A DNA stretch of 64,000 bases from Dyadobacter luticola (lineage in GTDB: Bacteria > Bacteroidota > Bacteroidia > Cytophagales > Spirosomataceae): NCBI RefSeq assembly GCF_005860805.1, contig NZ_VCEJ01000002.1, positions 1,348,375-1,412,374 on the forward strand, in the 5' to 3' direction. A program made the translations under genes and the position numbers. How positions within the stretch are numbered: the first letter of the stretch is position 1; the number at the start of each line of letters is the position of its first letter. A model generated the notes under the pieces. It was not told the DNA's origin. It saw nothing but the letters and a program-made list of their open reading frames with translations, and did no database searches. Below are positions 49,495 through 59,175 of the stretch, in pieces.

Positions 49495-50334
49495 TTAACC
49501 TGCATCACACACCCCTTTGAAATAACCGATCGACTCGGCGATCCCGACGAGCGGATCTTTCATATCTTTCTCATATTCAAGACTCACCACACCCGGATAT
49601 TTGATTTTCCGCAATGTTTTTACAAAAGCAGGAATGTCGATCACGCCTCTTCCCAGCTCGACGGCTTTGCCATCTTTCGCCGCCTCGGTCACGTTTTTCA
49701 GGTGAATGTCGAAAACACGTTTGGCATATTTGGCAAGATCAGCCACAGAATCCTGATTATCCCGACGGTTATGCCCAATGTCAAAACATAGGCCGACACG
49801 CGGATCGAGGTCTTTCACGAGATTGATAACCGACGCAGCATTAGGATACAGCTTGTCCTCCGGCCCGTGGTTATGAATGGCATATTTGATATCGTATTCC
49901 TTCACCTTCTGCTCCACATACTTCAAATCTTCATGATTTGGAATGCCGACGATGAGCTTCACGCCCACACGTTTTGCATAGTCAAATGCATTATCAATCT
50001 GCTGGTGGTCTTTGGTATAGATCGGCCCGACGGCGTAACCGGTGACGCCGACTTCTTTTAATTTGGCATGAAAAGCGGTGATTTGCTCGGGTGTGCTGTT
50101 AAAGGGCAGGTGGAAATCTTTGATGCACAGATAATGTACATCCACTTTTTTCATCATGTCCAAAGACTCGTCGAGCTTGAAATTGACAAAACTAAAACCA
50201 GCGATCCCTAATTTGAATGTGTCTTCTTTTTTGGATGGAGCTACGCCCGCCTGACTATTTTGAGGAAAATTCAGCAGGCTTCCGGCTACGAGGCCAGCAA
50301 CTCCTTTTTTGACAAATGTTCGTCTCGAATTCAT
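49495..50334 (-). CDS. Sugar phosphate isomerase/epimerase-like TIM barrel, Tat-type signal
   Basis: 279 residues. The N-terminus has SRRTFVKK and a short hydrophobic stretch, a twin-arginine signal, so the product is probably exported. The rest is a xylose-isomerase-like AP-endonuclease-2 TIM barrel. Metal-site residues occur in AIHNHGPEDK, LCFDIGHNRR, FDIHLKN and VSLEYEKD. Exported members in Bacteroidota accompany Gfo/Idh oxidoreductases in sugar use. The neighbours (DUF5009 protein, glycosidase) read in the same direction. The substrate is unknown. Confidence 0.85.
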   Translation of the reverse strand: MNSRRTFVKKGVAGLVAGSLLNFPQNSQAGVAPSKKEDTFKLGIAGFSFVNFKLDESLDMMKKVDVHYLCIKDFHLPFNSTPEQITAFHAKLKEVGVTGYAVGPIYTKDHQQIDNAFDYAKRVGVKLIVGIPNHEDLKYVEQKVKEYDIKYAIHNHGPEDKLYPNAASVINLVKDLDPRVGLCFDIGHNRRDNQDSVADLAKYAKRVFDIHLKNVTEAAKDGKAVELGRGVIDIPAFVKTLRKIKYPGVVSLEYEKDMKDPLVGIAESIGYFKGVCDAG

Positions 50335-50400
50335 TAATATCCGTTTTGATTTGACCTAAATATATAAAGACGAACTCCGGCCGATTTACCACCCACTTCC

Positions 50401-51594
50401 TCAAATCTTCAATTTCACCCCTATCCGATTGATTAAGCCGGTCACAATGATGACCAGCAATGCAAAACACATGGATTTGATCAGTCCGATTACGCCGGTT
50501 CTTAAAAACATGGGCAAACTAATTCCTAACATGGTAATGATGGCATACCAGACGTAAGGCACCAGGTAACAGGTCAATGTAGAAGTCCCCGCAGGTTTGA
50601 TCACCTCCGCCCACCATTTTATTTTTTTCAAATCGACCAGCCAAAAAAGAAACGCAAAAGCAATGAAGCTGATCCCGCTGCAAATGCCTACCCAAGCTGG
50701 CGTAGCGCGGATTTTGGAGATACCCCAGTAAGGCCGCGTCCCGAAACCGTACAACAATGACAGCACGCCGAGTACCAATAAAATCAGGAGATACACATTC
50801 CCCGCGCCGGTTCGCCGGATATATTGCCGGTAAATAACCGACGCCGTGACGCCGCCCATCGCAAAAGCGGGCATCGATCCGCTGCCTACAATCCACACAT
50901 ATTTCCTGATCGGATCCACAATGCCGAGCATATGCGAAAATTCCGCCAGATTGAAAATAACCAGAAACAACCAGCCCCCGACGACTCCAAACAGGTTATC
51001 ACCTGCAAAGAAATAGATCATGGCGCTAATGAGGTACGACCAGCCGATCAGCCCCAGGATACCATACCAATGTGTACCCATGCTCACCGGATGCGCCGGA
51101 TCGCCGCCTTTGTAAGCCACCGCCAGCCCCGCAAGGATGACATAACCGATCAATTTGTAGCTGGCGTATTTCAGCTCGCCTTTTGACGGGTAAGAATTCC
51201 AGATTAGAAAAAAGGCTAGTACCATGAGCAGCGACCATACGGACTTGCTGATCACCATACCACTGACGGCAGTTTCGAGATTAACAAGGTAGATACCCAT
51301 CACCAGCAGCGCAAATGTGCGTTCCAGAATATGGTAAATGACTATAATCGGCGTGTCCCCTTTTGCCTTGCGGTTGGAAATCGCAAACGGGATCGAGAGC
51401 CCGACGATAAAGAGAAACCCGGGAAAAACAACATCGGAAACACCCATCGCATCATCTGCACCTTTGCTGTGTTCCAGCCACCACGGCACGCCTTCCAGCG
51501 TCCAAAGGTCATTTACAAAAATCATCAGGAACATCGTCAACGCTCTGAAAACGTCAATCGAATCCAGGCGCAGGGAGGGTACTTTCAAGTCCAT
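50401..51594 (-). CDS. DUF5009 / HGSNAT-like membrane acyltransferase
   Basis: 397 residues with about ten membrane helices. The start LRLDSIDVFRALTMFLMIFVND and DVVFPGFLFIVGLSIPFA are typical of the family related to heparan-alpha-glucosaminide N-acetyltransferase and YeiB-type proteins. In Bacteroidota these sit in polysaccharide-use regions and may transfer acetyl groups across the inner membrane to sugars. It reads with the isomerase-like gene (66-bp gap) and follows the alpha-galactosidase-like gene by 52 bp. Confidence 0.85.
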   Translation of the reverse strand: MDLKVPSLRLDSIDVFRALTMFLMIFVNDLWTLEGVPWWLEHSKGADDAMGVSDVVFPGFLFIVGLSIPFAISNRKAKGDTPIIVIYHILERTFALLVMGIYLVNLETAVSGMVISKSVWSLLMVLAFFLIWNSYPSKGELKYASYKLIGYVILAGLAVAYKGGDPAHPVSMGTHWYGILGLIGWSYLISAMIYFFAGDNLFGVVGGWLFLVIFNLAEFSHMLGIVDPIRKYVWIVGSGSMPAFAMGGVTASVIYRQYIRRTGAGNVYLLILLVLGVLSLLYGFGTRPYWGISKIRATPAWVGICSGISFIAFAFLFWLVDLKKIKWWAEVIKPAGTSTLTCYLVPYVWYAIITMLGISLPMFLRTGVIGLIKSMCFALLVIIVTGLINRIGVKLKI

Positions 51595-51646
51595 GTTAAA
51601 GAGAGAGCGGTTTAGGATTCCTAATATAATACCAAAACACCTAATC

Positions 51647-53830
51647 TTACTCCAATACCAGCCACGTATAGCCTTTACCAGGGATTTTTACAGTAAGATT
51701 CACCTCGTAATTCCTGTCAACTTTTACAATTTTTGCAGCGCCCTCTTTCTCCCGGATTTTGATGGCTTCATGCTCGCCGGTATAGTAGGTAGGCAGTGTA
51801 ACAGCTCTTTCAATTTCCTCAGCAAGAGGATTGTAGAGCATGACCAGTGCTTTTTCTTTCAACGTGGGATTGATGTGCATGATGCCGTCCCAGTCGCGCC
51901 CGTCGGCCCGGCGCAGGTGGATAATGTCAGAATTAAGAATGTTGCGGTATTTTTTGTACCAGGTGATTACCTCGGCGACTTTTTTGCGGGTTGTTTCGGT
52001 GTCGTACAATCTTGGGCCGCGATAGCAAGCCTGGATTCCCGCGCCGAAATATTGCATCATCAGCTGCTCATAAGCATCAAGATGTTCGGATAATGGTTCA
52101 AGGATTGCGTCATCGGAGCCGCCCTGGTATTTGGTGAGCGGCACAAATCCCCAGACCATCGAGGGCGTTTCATTCCAGGTTGCGTCGAAAATGTTCTGCC
52201 GGTTTAGGATCTTTTGCTGGTCGCGGGAAAGGGAAAAATTTACTTCGCGGTAGCCCAGCCCAACTTTATGCGTGCCATCCAGGAAATACCAGTCCGGCGC
52301 ATTCACATATATGCCATTTTCATTGCACCAATGATACAACCTTTTTTGCAGCTCCATCTGCCGCCACTGCGAATCTTCCAGTCCTGTGTGACCAGGGTGC
52401 GTCTTCGAAGCGCAAACATCGCCCGGATACGGGCCGTCGTTTTCGAAAATGTTAAAACCGGTGTAACCCATAAACTTTTTGAGCTTTTCGAGGTAAGTCA
52501 GTCCCCACTTACTGCCCAGGCACGGTGCATTGCCAAAGAACGCACCGCCCGGTTTGCCGGTTTTTGGGTCGATCACATCGGTTTCGTCGTCGATTTTTCT
52601 GGAACTGAAAAGGGAATAGCTTCCGATGAATATGTGCTTACTATGCGCGTAATCGGCCAATTCTTTCCATTTATTTAAATTATTGGCCGAAGTATCTTCC
52701 ATATCACAATGACTTCCAAAACTTAAAATCAATGCCTCATAACCCGTGGCGGCACATTGATCGATCGCCGTACGCACTTCCTGATCATTCTTGCTGACCA
52801 AATGCATGAAAATTGGGTTACTGGTTGTCCAGGGAACAATCGTGCGATACATTCTCCTGATTGCCAGGCCTTTTCTTTCCCGGTCATAACTGTCCTGCAA
52901 AAGCTCGTAAGTCCGTACCGATTCCAATGTTTCACCTTTTTTCAAAGTCATCCCCATATTCCGGGCAGGATGCACTTCCAGTAGGCAAGGTGTTTTGAAA
53001 TCATAATTGACCTGCGAAGTATAGCTTGGATCAGTGACCCAGTTCGTCGCCTGATCGCTCAGGTTATAGCGCATCGAATTGTTGAACGCGAAGTTATTCT
53101 CCACATAAATACCGTTGGGCTTGGCCATCTTTTCAAGAGAACCCACTACCGCACTTTCCTCTTCTACCAACGCAAGTATCTCATTCACAACTTGGTCAAC
53201 CGTCACAGCACCTGACGAATTGTTTTGCACAGTCACCCATTTGCTGATCAGCGGAATGCCGTCGAACAAAGAATAATGTACCGAAACGTTCACGCCTGCC
53301 AGCGCCGGGAATGTTGATTTGTAGCGAAATGTGATGGTTTTTCCCTTTGCCTGATTTTTATTGCCGGTCCACATTTCGGTTTTCCAGTTTAGATAAGGCT
53401 TAATTTCCGAAACAGTAAAACCGACATAGTGAAAAGAACTGTCCGCAGATTTCAGGTTTTCGACCCACTCTGGCAGCAGGTAGCCATTTTCTTTTTGACC
53501 AAATAAGCCACCCAAGTTGTAAGAGATACCATTGATGGTAACCCGCGCCTCCGGTTTTACGGCTCGCAGTAATTGTTGCCCGGTTGTCAGATTGGTAAAA
53601 TCGGTGCAAGCCAAATCCGGCGTCAATCGAAATGTCCTTTTAATTAGACCGTTATCGAGAATAATGTTTTTGCCATCGGCCGATTTGAAGATGCCGGCCT
53701 TTTGAGTTTCAGGTTTAAGCAGCCAGTCGGTCGCTGGTTTTGGGGAGGGTTTCCAGACGGGAAGGTTTTGCGCCAGCGACGCAGAAAATGCGATTAGCAG
53801 CGTAAAAAGTAAGGTTGAGAGTCGTTTCAT
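51647..53830 (-). CDS. Exported glycoside hydrolase, alpha-galactosidase-like (GH27/36 clan)
   Basis: 727 residues with a signal peptide (about 1-20). Residues about 30-300 form a beta-sandwich super-domain. A TIM barrel follows at about 330-640, containing FNIFENDGPYPGDVC and YVNAPDWYFLDGTHK, where the acidic catalytic residues are expected. A C-terminal beta domain closes the protein. The overall arrangement resembles clan GH-D alpha-galactosidases but the nucleophile motif KxD of that clan is not obvious. The precise family and substrate are open. It is the first gene of a minus-strand run of carbohydrate genes. Confidence 0.72.
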   Translation of the reverse strand: MKRLSTLLFTLLIAFSASLAQNLPVWKPSPKPATDWLLKPETQKAGIFKSADGKNIILDNGLIKRTFRLTPDLACTDFTNLTTGQQLLRAVKPEARVTINGISYNLGGLFGQKENGYLLPEWVENLKSADSSFHYVGFTVSEIKPYLNWKTEMWTGNKNQAKGKTITFRYKSTFPALAGVNVSVHYSLFDGIPLISKWVTVQNNSSGAVTVDQVVNEILALVEEESAVVGSLEKMAKPNGIYVENNFAFNNSMRYNLSDQATNWVTDPSYTSQVNYDFKTPCLLEVHPARNMGMTLKKGETLESVRTYELLQDSYDRERKGLAIRRMYRTIVPWTTSNPIFMHLVSKNDQEVRTAIDQCAATGYEALILSFGSHCDMEDTSANNLNKWKELADYAHSKHIFIGSYSLFSSRKIDDETDVIDPKTGKPGGAFFGNAPCLGSKWGLTYLEKLKKFMGYTGFNIFENDGPYPGDVCASKTHPGHTGLEDSQWRQMELQKRLYHWCNENGIYVNAPDWYFLDGTHKVGLGYREVNFSLSRDQQKILNRQNIFDATWNETPSMVWGFVPLTKYQGGSDDAILEPLSEHLDAYEQLMMQYFGAGIQACYRGPRLYDTETTRKKVAEVITWYKKYRNILNSDIIHLRRADGRDWDGIMHINPTLKEKALVMLYNPLAEEIERAVTLPTYYTGEHEAIKIREKEGAAKIVKVDRNYEVNLTVKIPGKGYTWLVLE

Positions 53831-53899
53831 CAGGTTAGGAATAAAGCCGGAAGTTAACGTAATGCGGCTTCGCTAACCAATTTCGGACGAAACAATCCT

Positions 53900-54604
53900 T
53901 TATAAAGCGGCGCAAAATTCGAGCGTCCTGATCAGGTCCGGCTCTTTGTCTAGATTAATGCTGTTGTCCTTCATAAAATCAGCGATCGCGCGTTTCTTTG
54001 AAGGAAAATATTTCAGGATATTATTGCGGTTTGCCGGGGCTACCCTTCTGTTTTTATCAACTAAAAAATAAGATGATACTCTTTTCAGCAGCACCCTCAC
54101 CTGACCTTCCAGATATTGCTGCCGCCCGTCCTGATTGGTAAAAGACGAAAAGCTGGAAATCGCGGAAGTCTCTGAATATTGACCGTAGGCAGCAGGTTTC
54201 TCATTACCCATCGAAGCGAAATTTTGCTTGCGTCCAAGCTGCACATTTCCGTAATCGCCGGTAATTTCAATGTGTCCATGACCGCGCTGGTAGTAATAAA
54301 CACTGTTCCCAATGACAATCCGGTCTACCAGATCCGGTTCTGTCAAAAGTAAGGTATCCCGCTGCGGCCCGATGAACATTACCTGGCTCTGGACCAGATT
54401 ATAATTGAACTTGCCTTTGGAAATCCGCCCGCCGCGCAAATACGCCTGCCCGTCCAGGAATTGGTCAAATTGAAACTGCTCGCGATATGGAATGATGTGA
54501 TTAATGTTGGAGCCGCTTTTGATACGGTACAAATTCGGTTTGTCCTGCGCGTACGCCGCATGCAGTCCTACGCAAACAATAATTATAGTACTGATCAGCT
54601 TCAT
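53900..54604 (-). CDS. Secreted hypothetical protein
   Basis: 234 residues with a clear signal peptide (about 1-19). The mature part has a beta-rich first half (YLRGGRISKGKFNYNL, DTLLLTEPDLVDRIVIGN) and a basic helical end. No family recognised; it may be a periplasmic or surface protein with a beta-sandwich fold. It stands 69 bp upstream of the glycosidase in the same direction. Confidence 0.7.
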   Translation of the reverse strand: MKLISTIIIVCVGLHAAYAQDKPNLYRIKSGSNINHIIPYREQFQFDQFLDGQAYLRGGRISKGKFNYNLVQSQVMFIGPQRDTLLLTEPDLVDRIVIGNSVYYYQRGHGHIEITGDYGNVQLGRKQNFASMGNEKPAAYGQYSETSAISSFSSFTNQDGRQQYLEGQVRVLLKRVSSYFLVDKNRRVAPANRNNILKYFPSKKRAIADFMKDNSINLDKEPDLIRTLEFCAAL

Positions 54605-54721
54605 AGGGCTCTGGCTAGGATTGAAACATTTAAATATTCCTTTTTAAATTTAAACAAATCCAGCAAAAAATATCTTTTTCTGTCTTTTTAAATTCTTCTT
54701 ACTCTTTAACTTTTATAGAGA

Positions 54722-55462
54722 TTATTCTTCCCAACTTCCGGAATGTGATCCTTCTTCGGTCTTTGTTGAATTTTCTACGGCGCAGTTGATTGCCTCCATT
54801 TCGCGCTCGGTCAGGTTTCGCCACATTCCTACCGGCAAATCTTTTAGCGATACATTCATGATCCGTACCCTTTTTAATTTCGTCACATTATAACCCAGAT
54901 ACTCGCACATTCGGCGGATCTGGCGGTTCAGGCCCTGTGTCAGGATGATTGTAAAAACGTAGCTGCTTTCTTTTTTTACAAAACATTTACGGGTAACCGT
55001 GTCCAAAATCGGCACGCCGGATGACATTCTATTCACAAACTCAGGCGTGATCGGCTTATCGACCGTCACGACATACTCTTTTTCATGATTATTTCCGGCG
55101 CGAAGGATTTTATTAACGATATCCCCGTCGCTGGTCAGAAAAATGAGGCCTTCGGAAGGTTTATCGAGCCGACCGATCGGAAAAATGCGCTGCGGGTGGC
55201 GGATGAAGTCAATAATGTTGCCCTTGATGTTCCGCTCAGTCGTGCAGGTTATCCCCACCGGTTTGTTGAATGCAATGTATACGGCCGCTTTTTTCTCACG
55301 CAGCGGTTTTCCGTCGACGCGCACATCGTCGGCGTCCGAAGCTTTATCACCCAAAACCGCCTTCTTGCCATTCAAGGTGACGCGGCCCTGCTCCACCAGC
55401 TTGTCGGCTTCCCTGCGCGAGCAAAAACCGGTTTCGCTGATGAATTTATTAATGCGTATCAT
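54722..55462 (-). CDS. rluF: 23S rRNA pseudouridine(2604) synthase
   Basis: 246 residues. S4 RNA-binding domain (about 1-60; [24 protein letters not shown]) followed by the RsuA/RluB/E/F catalytic domain. The catalytic aspartate is Asp100 in [10 protein letters not shown]; the usual next residue Asp/Gln is replaced by Pro. [22 protein letters not shown] and [17 protein letters not shown] closely match RluF. The acidic C-terminal tail after about 225 is not conserved. It modifies U2604 of 23S rRNA. Confidence 0.92.
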   Translation of the reverse strand: MIRINKFISETGFCSRREADKLVEQGRVTLNGKKAVLGDKASDADDVRVDGKPLREKKAAVYIAFNKPVGITCTTERNIKGNIIDFIRHPQRIFPIGRLDKPSEGLIFLTSDGDIVNKILRAGNNHEKEYVVTVDKPITPEFVNRMSSGVPILDTVTRKCFVKKESSYVFTIILTQGLNRQIRRMCEYLGYNVTKLKRVRIMNVSLKDLPVGMWRNLTEREMEAINCAVENSTKTEEGSHSGSWEE

Positions 55463-55560
55463 AAAAATTATCTTGTCAAAATCAAAGATTCCGGCCTTTC
55501 ACCTCTTTAACTGTCGGTAACAAATTTTAAATAAAAATAAGATAGAACCACTGCATCTAT

Positions 55561-56859
55561 ATGAAAAATCGTATTCTGCTAAGTCAGTTCCTGCTTTGGA
55601 TTGCTGTGATATCACTTCAAGCACAGCCTCCAAGGCGTCCTGTGGAAGTTATTGTCAGCGCCGACCATGAAGACTGGACTTACAAGCCCGGTGAAAAAGT
55701 ACAATTTACCGTCCAGGTGCTGCGCAACGGCTACCCGGTGAAAAATGCCCAGGTCCGCTACGAAATCGGACTTGAAAAACTGGACCCTACTATTAAAGAA
55801 ACAAAAACCGCCGCCGATGGTAAGCTGACGATCGACGGGGGAACATTAAAAACACCTGGCTTTTTGCGCTGCATTGCATGGGCCAATGTGGATGGCGGCG
55901 AATTCCGCGGGCTGGCTACGGCCGGTTTCGATCCGTTGAAAATTCAGCCAACCGTCTCAAATCCCGACGATTTTGATAAATTCTGGGAAGATGCAAAAAA
56001 GGAACTCGCTAGTGTGCCGATGGATGCTAAAATGACTTTGCTGCCTGAGCGCTGCACGGAAAGAACCAATGTCTATCACTTGAGTTTGCAAAACCACAAA
56101 CAAAACCTGCGGGTTTACGGTATTCTCAGTATTCCTAAAAAAGAAGGAAAATATCCGGCATTATTAAAAGTGCCAGGCGCAGGTGTGCGGGCTTACTATG
56201 GCGATCCTGCCACGGCTGACAAAGGAATTATCACTTTGGAAATTGGTATCCACGGGATTCCGGTGACGATGGATCCGAGTGTTTATCTGGATCTGGGAAA
56301 TGGCGCTTTGAATGGCTATCCTGCTTATAATCTGGACGATAGGGATAAGTTTTATTACAAAAAAGTATATCTCGGCTGTGTCAGGGCAAACGATTTTCTG
56401 GTAAGCCTGCCGCAGTTTGATGGTACCAATCTGGCGGTAACCGGCGGAAGCCAGGGCGGCGCATTATCGATCGTCACAGCCGGTCTAGACCCGCGTGTAA
56501 AATGGCTGGGCGCATTCTACCCCGCATTAAGCGACGTGACCGGCTACCTCAACGGACGCGCAGGCGGCTGGCCACATTACTTTGATAAAAACGGCATTAA
56601 ACAAAACAACACCAAGGAAAAGCTGGCCACGATCGGCTATTATGATGTCGTGAATTTTGCAAGAAGGGTAAAAGTGCCTGGCTTTTACATTTGGGGTTTC
56701 AATGACGAAACCTGCCCGCCTACTTCCATGTACTCGGCCTATAATGTTACCACCGCGCCGAAAGAACTGAAATTATTCCAGGATACCGGTCACTGGACTT
56801 ACCAGGAAGAGCGTGATGTGATGAATAACTGGCTGGTAGAGAAGCTGAAAGCGAAATAA
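55561..56859 (+). CDS. Exported acetylxylan esterase (AXE1 domain)
   Basis: 432 residues with a signal peptide (about 1-21). An N-terminal beta-sandwich (about 25-125) precedes an alpha/beta-hydrolase domain of the AXE1 (PF05448) type. Catalytic triad: Ser297 (GGSQGG), Asp382 (GFNDETCPP) and His411 (DTGHWTYQ). It deacetylates xylan or xylo-oligosaccharides, or cephalosporin-like acetyl esters. The Gfo/Idh gene follows 25 bp downstream, so the two form a small unit. Confidence 0.92.
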   Translation: MKNRILLSQFLLWIAVISLQAQPPRRPVEVIVSADHEDWTYKPGEKVQFTVQVLRNGYPVKNAQVRYEIGLEKLDPTIKETKTAADGKLTIDGGTLKTPGFLRCIAWANVDGGEFRGLATAGFDPLKIQPTVSNPDDFDKFWEDAKKELASVPMDAKMTLLPERCTERTNVYHLSLQNHKQNLRVYGILSIPKKEGKYPALLKVPGAGVRAYYGDPATADKGIITLEIGIHGIPVTMDPSVYLDLGNGALNGYPAYNLDDRDKFYYKKVYLGCVRANDFLVSLPQFDGTNLAVTGGSQGGALSIVTAGLDPRVKWLGAFYPALSDVTGYLNGRAGGWPHYFDKNGIKQNNTKEKLATIGYYDVVNFARRVKVPGFYIWGFNDETCPPTSMYSAYNVTTAPKELKLFQDTGHWTYQEERDVMNNWLVEKLKAK

Positions 56860-56884
56860 TCGATACAATCCTTAAACCACTTTT

Positions 56885-58189
56885 ATGGACCGTAGATCAT
56901 TCATTGAAAAATCGGCATTGGCCGGTGCGGCATTTTCATCATTACCTTTATTAACTTCTTTAAAACGCGCTGCACCTTACAAAACCGCGCTCGTCGGCGC
57001 CGGCTGGTGGGGTACCAACATTCTGCGCTGCGCACTGCAAGCCGGTGAATCCAAGCTGGTTGCACTTTGTGACGTAGACGAAAACCAGCTGAAAATCTGC
57101 TCGGACGTTGTCTCGAAACTGACGCCCGACAAGCCAAAACTTTACCGCGATTACCGCGAAATGCTGGCCAAAGAAAAGCCGGAAATCGTGATCGTAGCCA
57201 CACCGGACCACTGGCATCCGCTTTGCTGCATTGCCGCCATCGAGGCAGGGGCGCATGTTTACGTCGAGAAACCGATTTCGCATACCATAAAAGAAGGCCG
57301 GGCGATGGTGAATGCCACGCGTAAGCATGGTAAAATCGTGCAGGTGGGGACGCACAGACGGGTTTCGCCGCATAACATTTCCGGGCAGGAATTTCTGAAA
57401 TCGGGTAAGGTTGGAAAAATCGGGATGGCGCGGGCATTTGTGCATTACGGTGGCGGAGCGGGACAGAAAACGCCTGATAGCGAGGTACCAAAAGGTTTGG
57501 ACTGGGATTTCTATTGCGGTCCGGCGCAGCTGGTACCTTACAATAAAACCATTCACCCGAAAGGTTTCCGCAACTACCTCAACTTCGCAAACGGAACATT
57601 AGGCGACTGGGGTATCCACTGGCTCGACCAGGTTTTATGGTGGTCGGAGCAAAAATATCCAAAGAAAATTTACTCCACCGGCGGCCGCGCCATCAAACAA
57701 GACAACACGGATGCGCCTGACCATCAGGTAGCTGTCTATGATTTCGACGGATTTACATTGGAATGGGAGCACCGGACATTCGCTGCCAACAATGCGGAGA
57801 AAACGCATCCTCAACAGGCAGTAGGCGTATATTTTTATGGTACCGAAGGCACATTTCACATGGGCTGGCTTGACGGCTGGACATTTTACCCGAGCGACCC
57901 GAAAAAGCCCGTCGTCCATCAGGACCCGCAGCTCAACAAGCCTGACGATCAGAACATTCAGCAGCTTTGGGCCAATTTCCTGGAATCAATTAAAACGAAC
58001 AAACCGCCAATCTGCGAAATCGAAGTTGGGCAAAAATCAACCAATGTGGCTTTGCTGGGAATGCTATCCTACAAACTCGGAAGAAGCATCGTGTGGGACG
58101 GAGAAAAAGAAGTAATCGTGGGAGATCCCGAGGCGAATAAATTATTGAGCCGGGAGTATCGAGGGGAGTGGAAGTATCCGGAAGTCTAA
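56885..58189 (+). CDS. Exported Gfo/Idh/MocA-family oxidoreductase
   Basis: 434 residues. The N-terminus DRRSFIEKS is a twin-arginine-type signal. The Rossmann domain starts at about 33 with GAGWWGTN. The EKPISH motif has the catalytic lysine at 129. The C-terminal domain holds the HWLDQVLWW segment. Tat-exported members bind nicotinamide cofactor before export and act on sugars in the periplasm, some as glycoside 3-oxidoreductases. A DUF1080 hydrolase that could act on 3-keto products is at 19 kb. A perfect bidirectional terminator follows. Confidence 0.9.
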   Translation: MDRRSFIEKSALAGAAFSSLPLLTSLKRAAPYKTALVGAGWWGTNILRCALQAGESKLVALCDVDENQLKICSDVVSKLTPDKPKLYRDYREMLAKEKPEIVIVATPDHWHPLCCIAAIEAGAHVYVEKPISHTIKEGRAMVNATRKHGKIVQVGTHRRVSPHNISGQEFLKSGKVGKIGMARAFVHYGGGAGQKTPDSEVPKGLDWDFYCGPAQLVPYNKTIHPKGFRNYLNFANGTLGDWGIHWLDQVLWWSEQKYPKKIYSTGGRAIKQDNTDAPDHQVAVYDFDGFTLEWEHRTFAANNAEKTHPQQAVGVYFYGTEGTFHMGWLDGWTFYPSDPKKPVVHQDPQLNKPDDQNIQQLWANFLESIKTNKPPICEIEVGQKSTNVALLGMLSYKLGRSIVWDGEKEVIVGDPEANKLLSREYRGEWKYPEV

Positions 58190-58229
58190 AAAAAAGAGGC
58201 GTTGGAAATTTCCAACGCCTCTTTTTTTT
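58188..58229. terminator. Perfect bidirectional terminator between Gfo/Idh gene and 118-residue gene
   Basis: 42-nt uninterrupted palindrome: eight A, GAGGCGTTGG, AAATTT centre, CCAACGCCTC, eight T. It starts inside the TAA stop of the Gfo/Idh gene and reaches the stop of the converging gene (58228-58230). Confidence 0.95.
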
Positions 58230-58584
58230 AATCAATTTTCACCACCTCAGCAGGAATATTATACTGATCCACGACTTCACGGATGAAGCGGACGTGGCCT
58301 CTTGGTGCCATGAGGTATAGTTTTGCGCCTTTCATGCCGGCAAGTTCGCTGAGCAGTTTCCATTTGGAAATGCTGCCGCGCAACTGATCGGTTTTCATGG
58401 AAACTTCCAGATAATGTCTGTTGAACATATTTACGCCCGTCACATCCGGGGTAAATTTCAGGTTATCAGCCGCCCTTTCATAGGACTTAGGCACTTCGTA
58501 ACCTTCCATATTCGCCTGTATATCTTTAAAGCCATGAGCTTTTGCCCACTTTACTACAAGCGGGATAAATGATTCCCTTTCCAT
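58228..58584 (-). CDS. Small protein with nuclease-like (PD-(D/E)xK-type) pattern, unknown function
   Basis: 118 residues, no signal peptide. The order of elements, an Asp in FTPDVTG, then HYLEVSMKTD about 13 residues later, and a helix with SKWKLLSELA, recalls the PD-(D/E)xK nuclease/resolvase core; the spacing is E-x3-K instead of (D/E)-x-K. A C-terminal strand KLYLMAPRGHV fits the same fold. The fold is an inference and catalytic activity is doubtful. Both it and the Gfo/Idh gene end in the shared terminator. Confidence 0.65.
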   Translation of the reverse strand: MERESFIPLVVKWAKAHGFKDIQANMEGYEVPKSYERAADNLKFTPDVTGVNMFNRHYLEVSMKTDQLRGSISKWKLLSELAGMKGAKLYLMAPRGHVRFIREVVDQYNIPAEVVKID

Positions 58585-58753
58585 ATATAATTGAAATAAT
58601 TTTTTCTACCTCCGTCAAAAGGAACTTACACCAAAAATCAAGCTAAACTGAGCAGAGGATTAAAGTTTTGCCTGAAACAGGCCGGCAAGTCAAACAAATA
58701 TGTCCGAAAGGTAGGCTTTTTTGGACAAAACAGCAAATTTGAGGCATAAATCC

Positions 58754-59080
58754 CTAATCGTCCAGTTCGTCGAGGAAAGCATTATACGCTCGGGTCAGCT
58801 CCTGCTGCGCCTTCACGTTTTTCTGGCTGCGCGCCAGGTCTACACCTTTCTGATAAATCTCTTCCGCTTTTTGAATATTTTCTTCTCCTGCAAAAAATGC
58901 CCCGGCGTGATAGTAAGTGGGCAGATAGTCAGGATGTTCTGTCAATAAGATATTAAAAAAGTGTTTTGCCTTGCCCGGATCAAACTTCGCGTATTCAATA
59001 GCCAGGGCGTAAATGTTGAAAGGATCGCCGGGATCTTCCTCGTAAAAACCAATCAGAGAGGACAGAATGTTGCTGCTCAT
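58754..59080 (-). CDS. Small TPR-repeat protein
   Basis: 108 residues, soluble. Two to three tetratricopeptide units: about 18-50 (NIYALAIEYAKFDPGKAKHF), 52-86 (LPTYYHAGAFFAGEENIQKAEEIY) and a final helix pair. An acidic tail follows. Likely a protein-interaction module. It lies divergent from etfB with a 95-bp shared upstream region. Partner unknown. Confidence 0.8.
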   Translation of the reverse strand: MSSNILSSLIGFYEEDPGDPFNIYALAIEYAKFDPGKAKHFFNILLTEHPDYLPTYYHAGAFFAGEENIQKAEEIYQKGVDLARSQKNVKAQQELTRAYNAFLDELDD

Positions 59081-59175
59081 AGGTAAGTTATTATGCTTGC
59101 ATACTATTTGGATTTGCCTTAATTTGCCCGTACAAAGTTATTCCCATAATCGACAAAACAGACAACCAAGAAATC

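Noticed and set aside
58672..58730. Hairpin GCCTG-AAA-CAGGC and a CATATTTG box on the minus strand before the 118-residue gene
   Set aside because: The -7 box has a mismatch, the TTTG spacing is 23 nt and the hairpin is small; not enough to call a promoter or leader.
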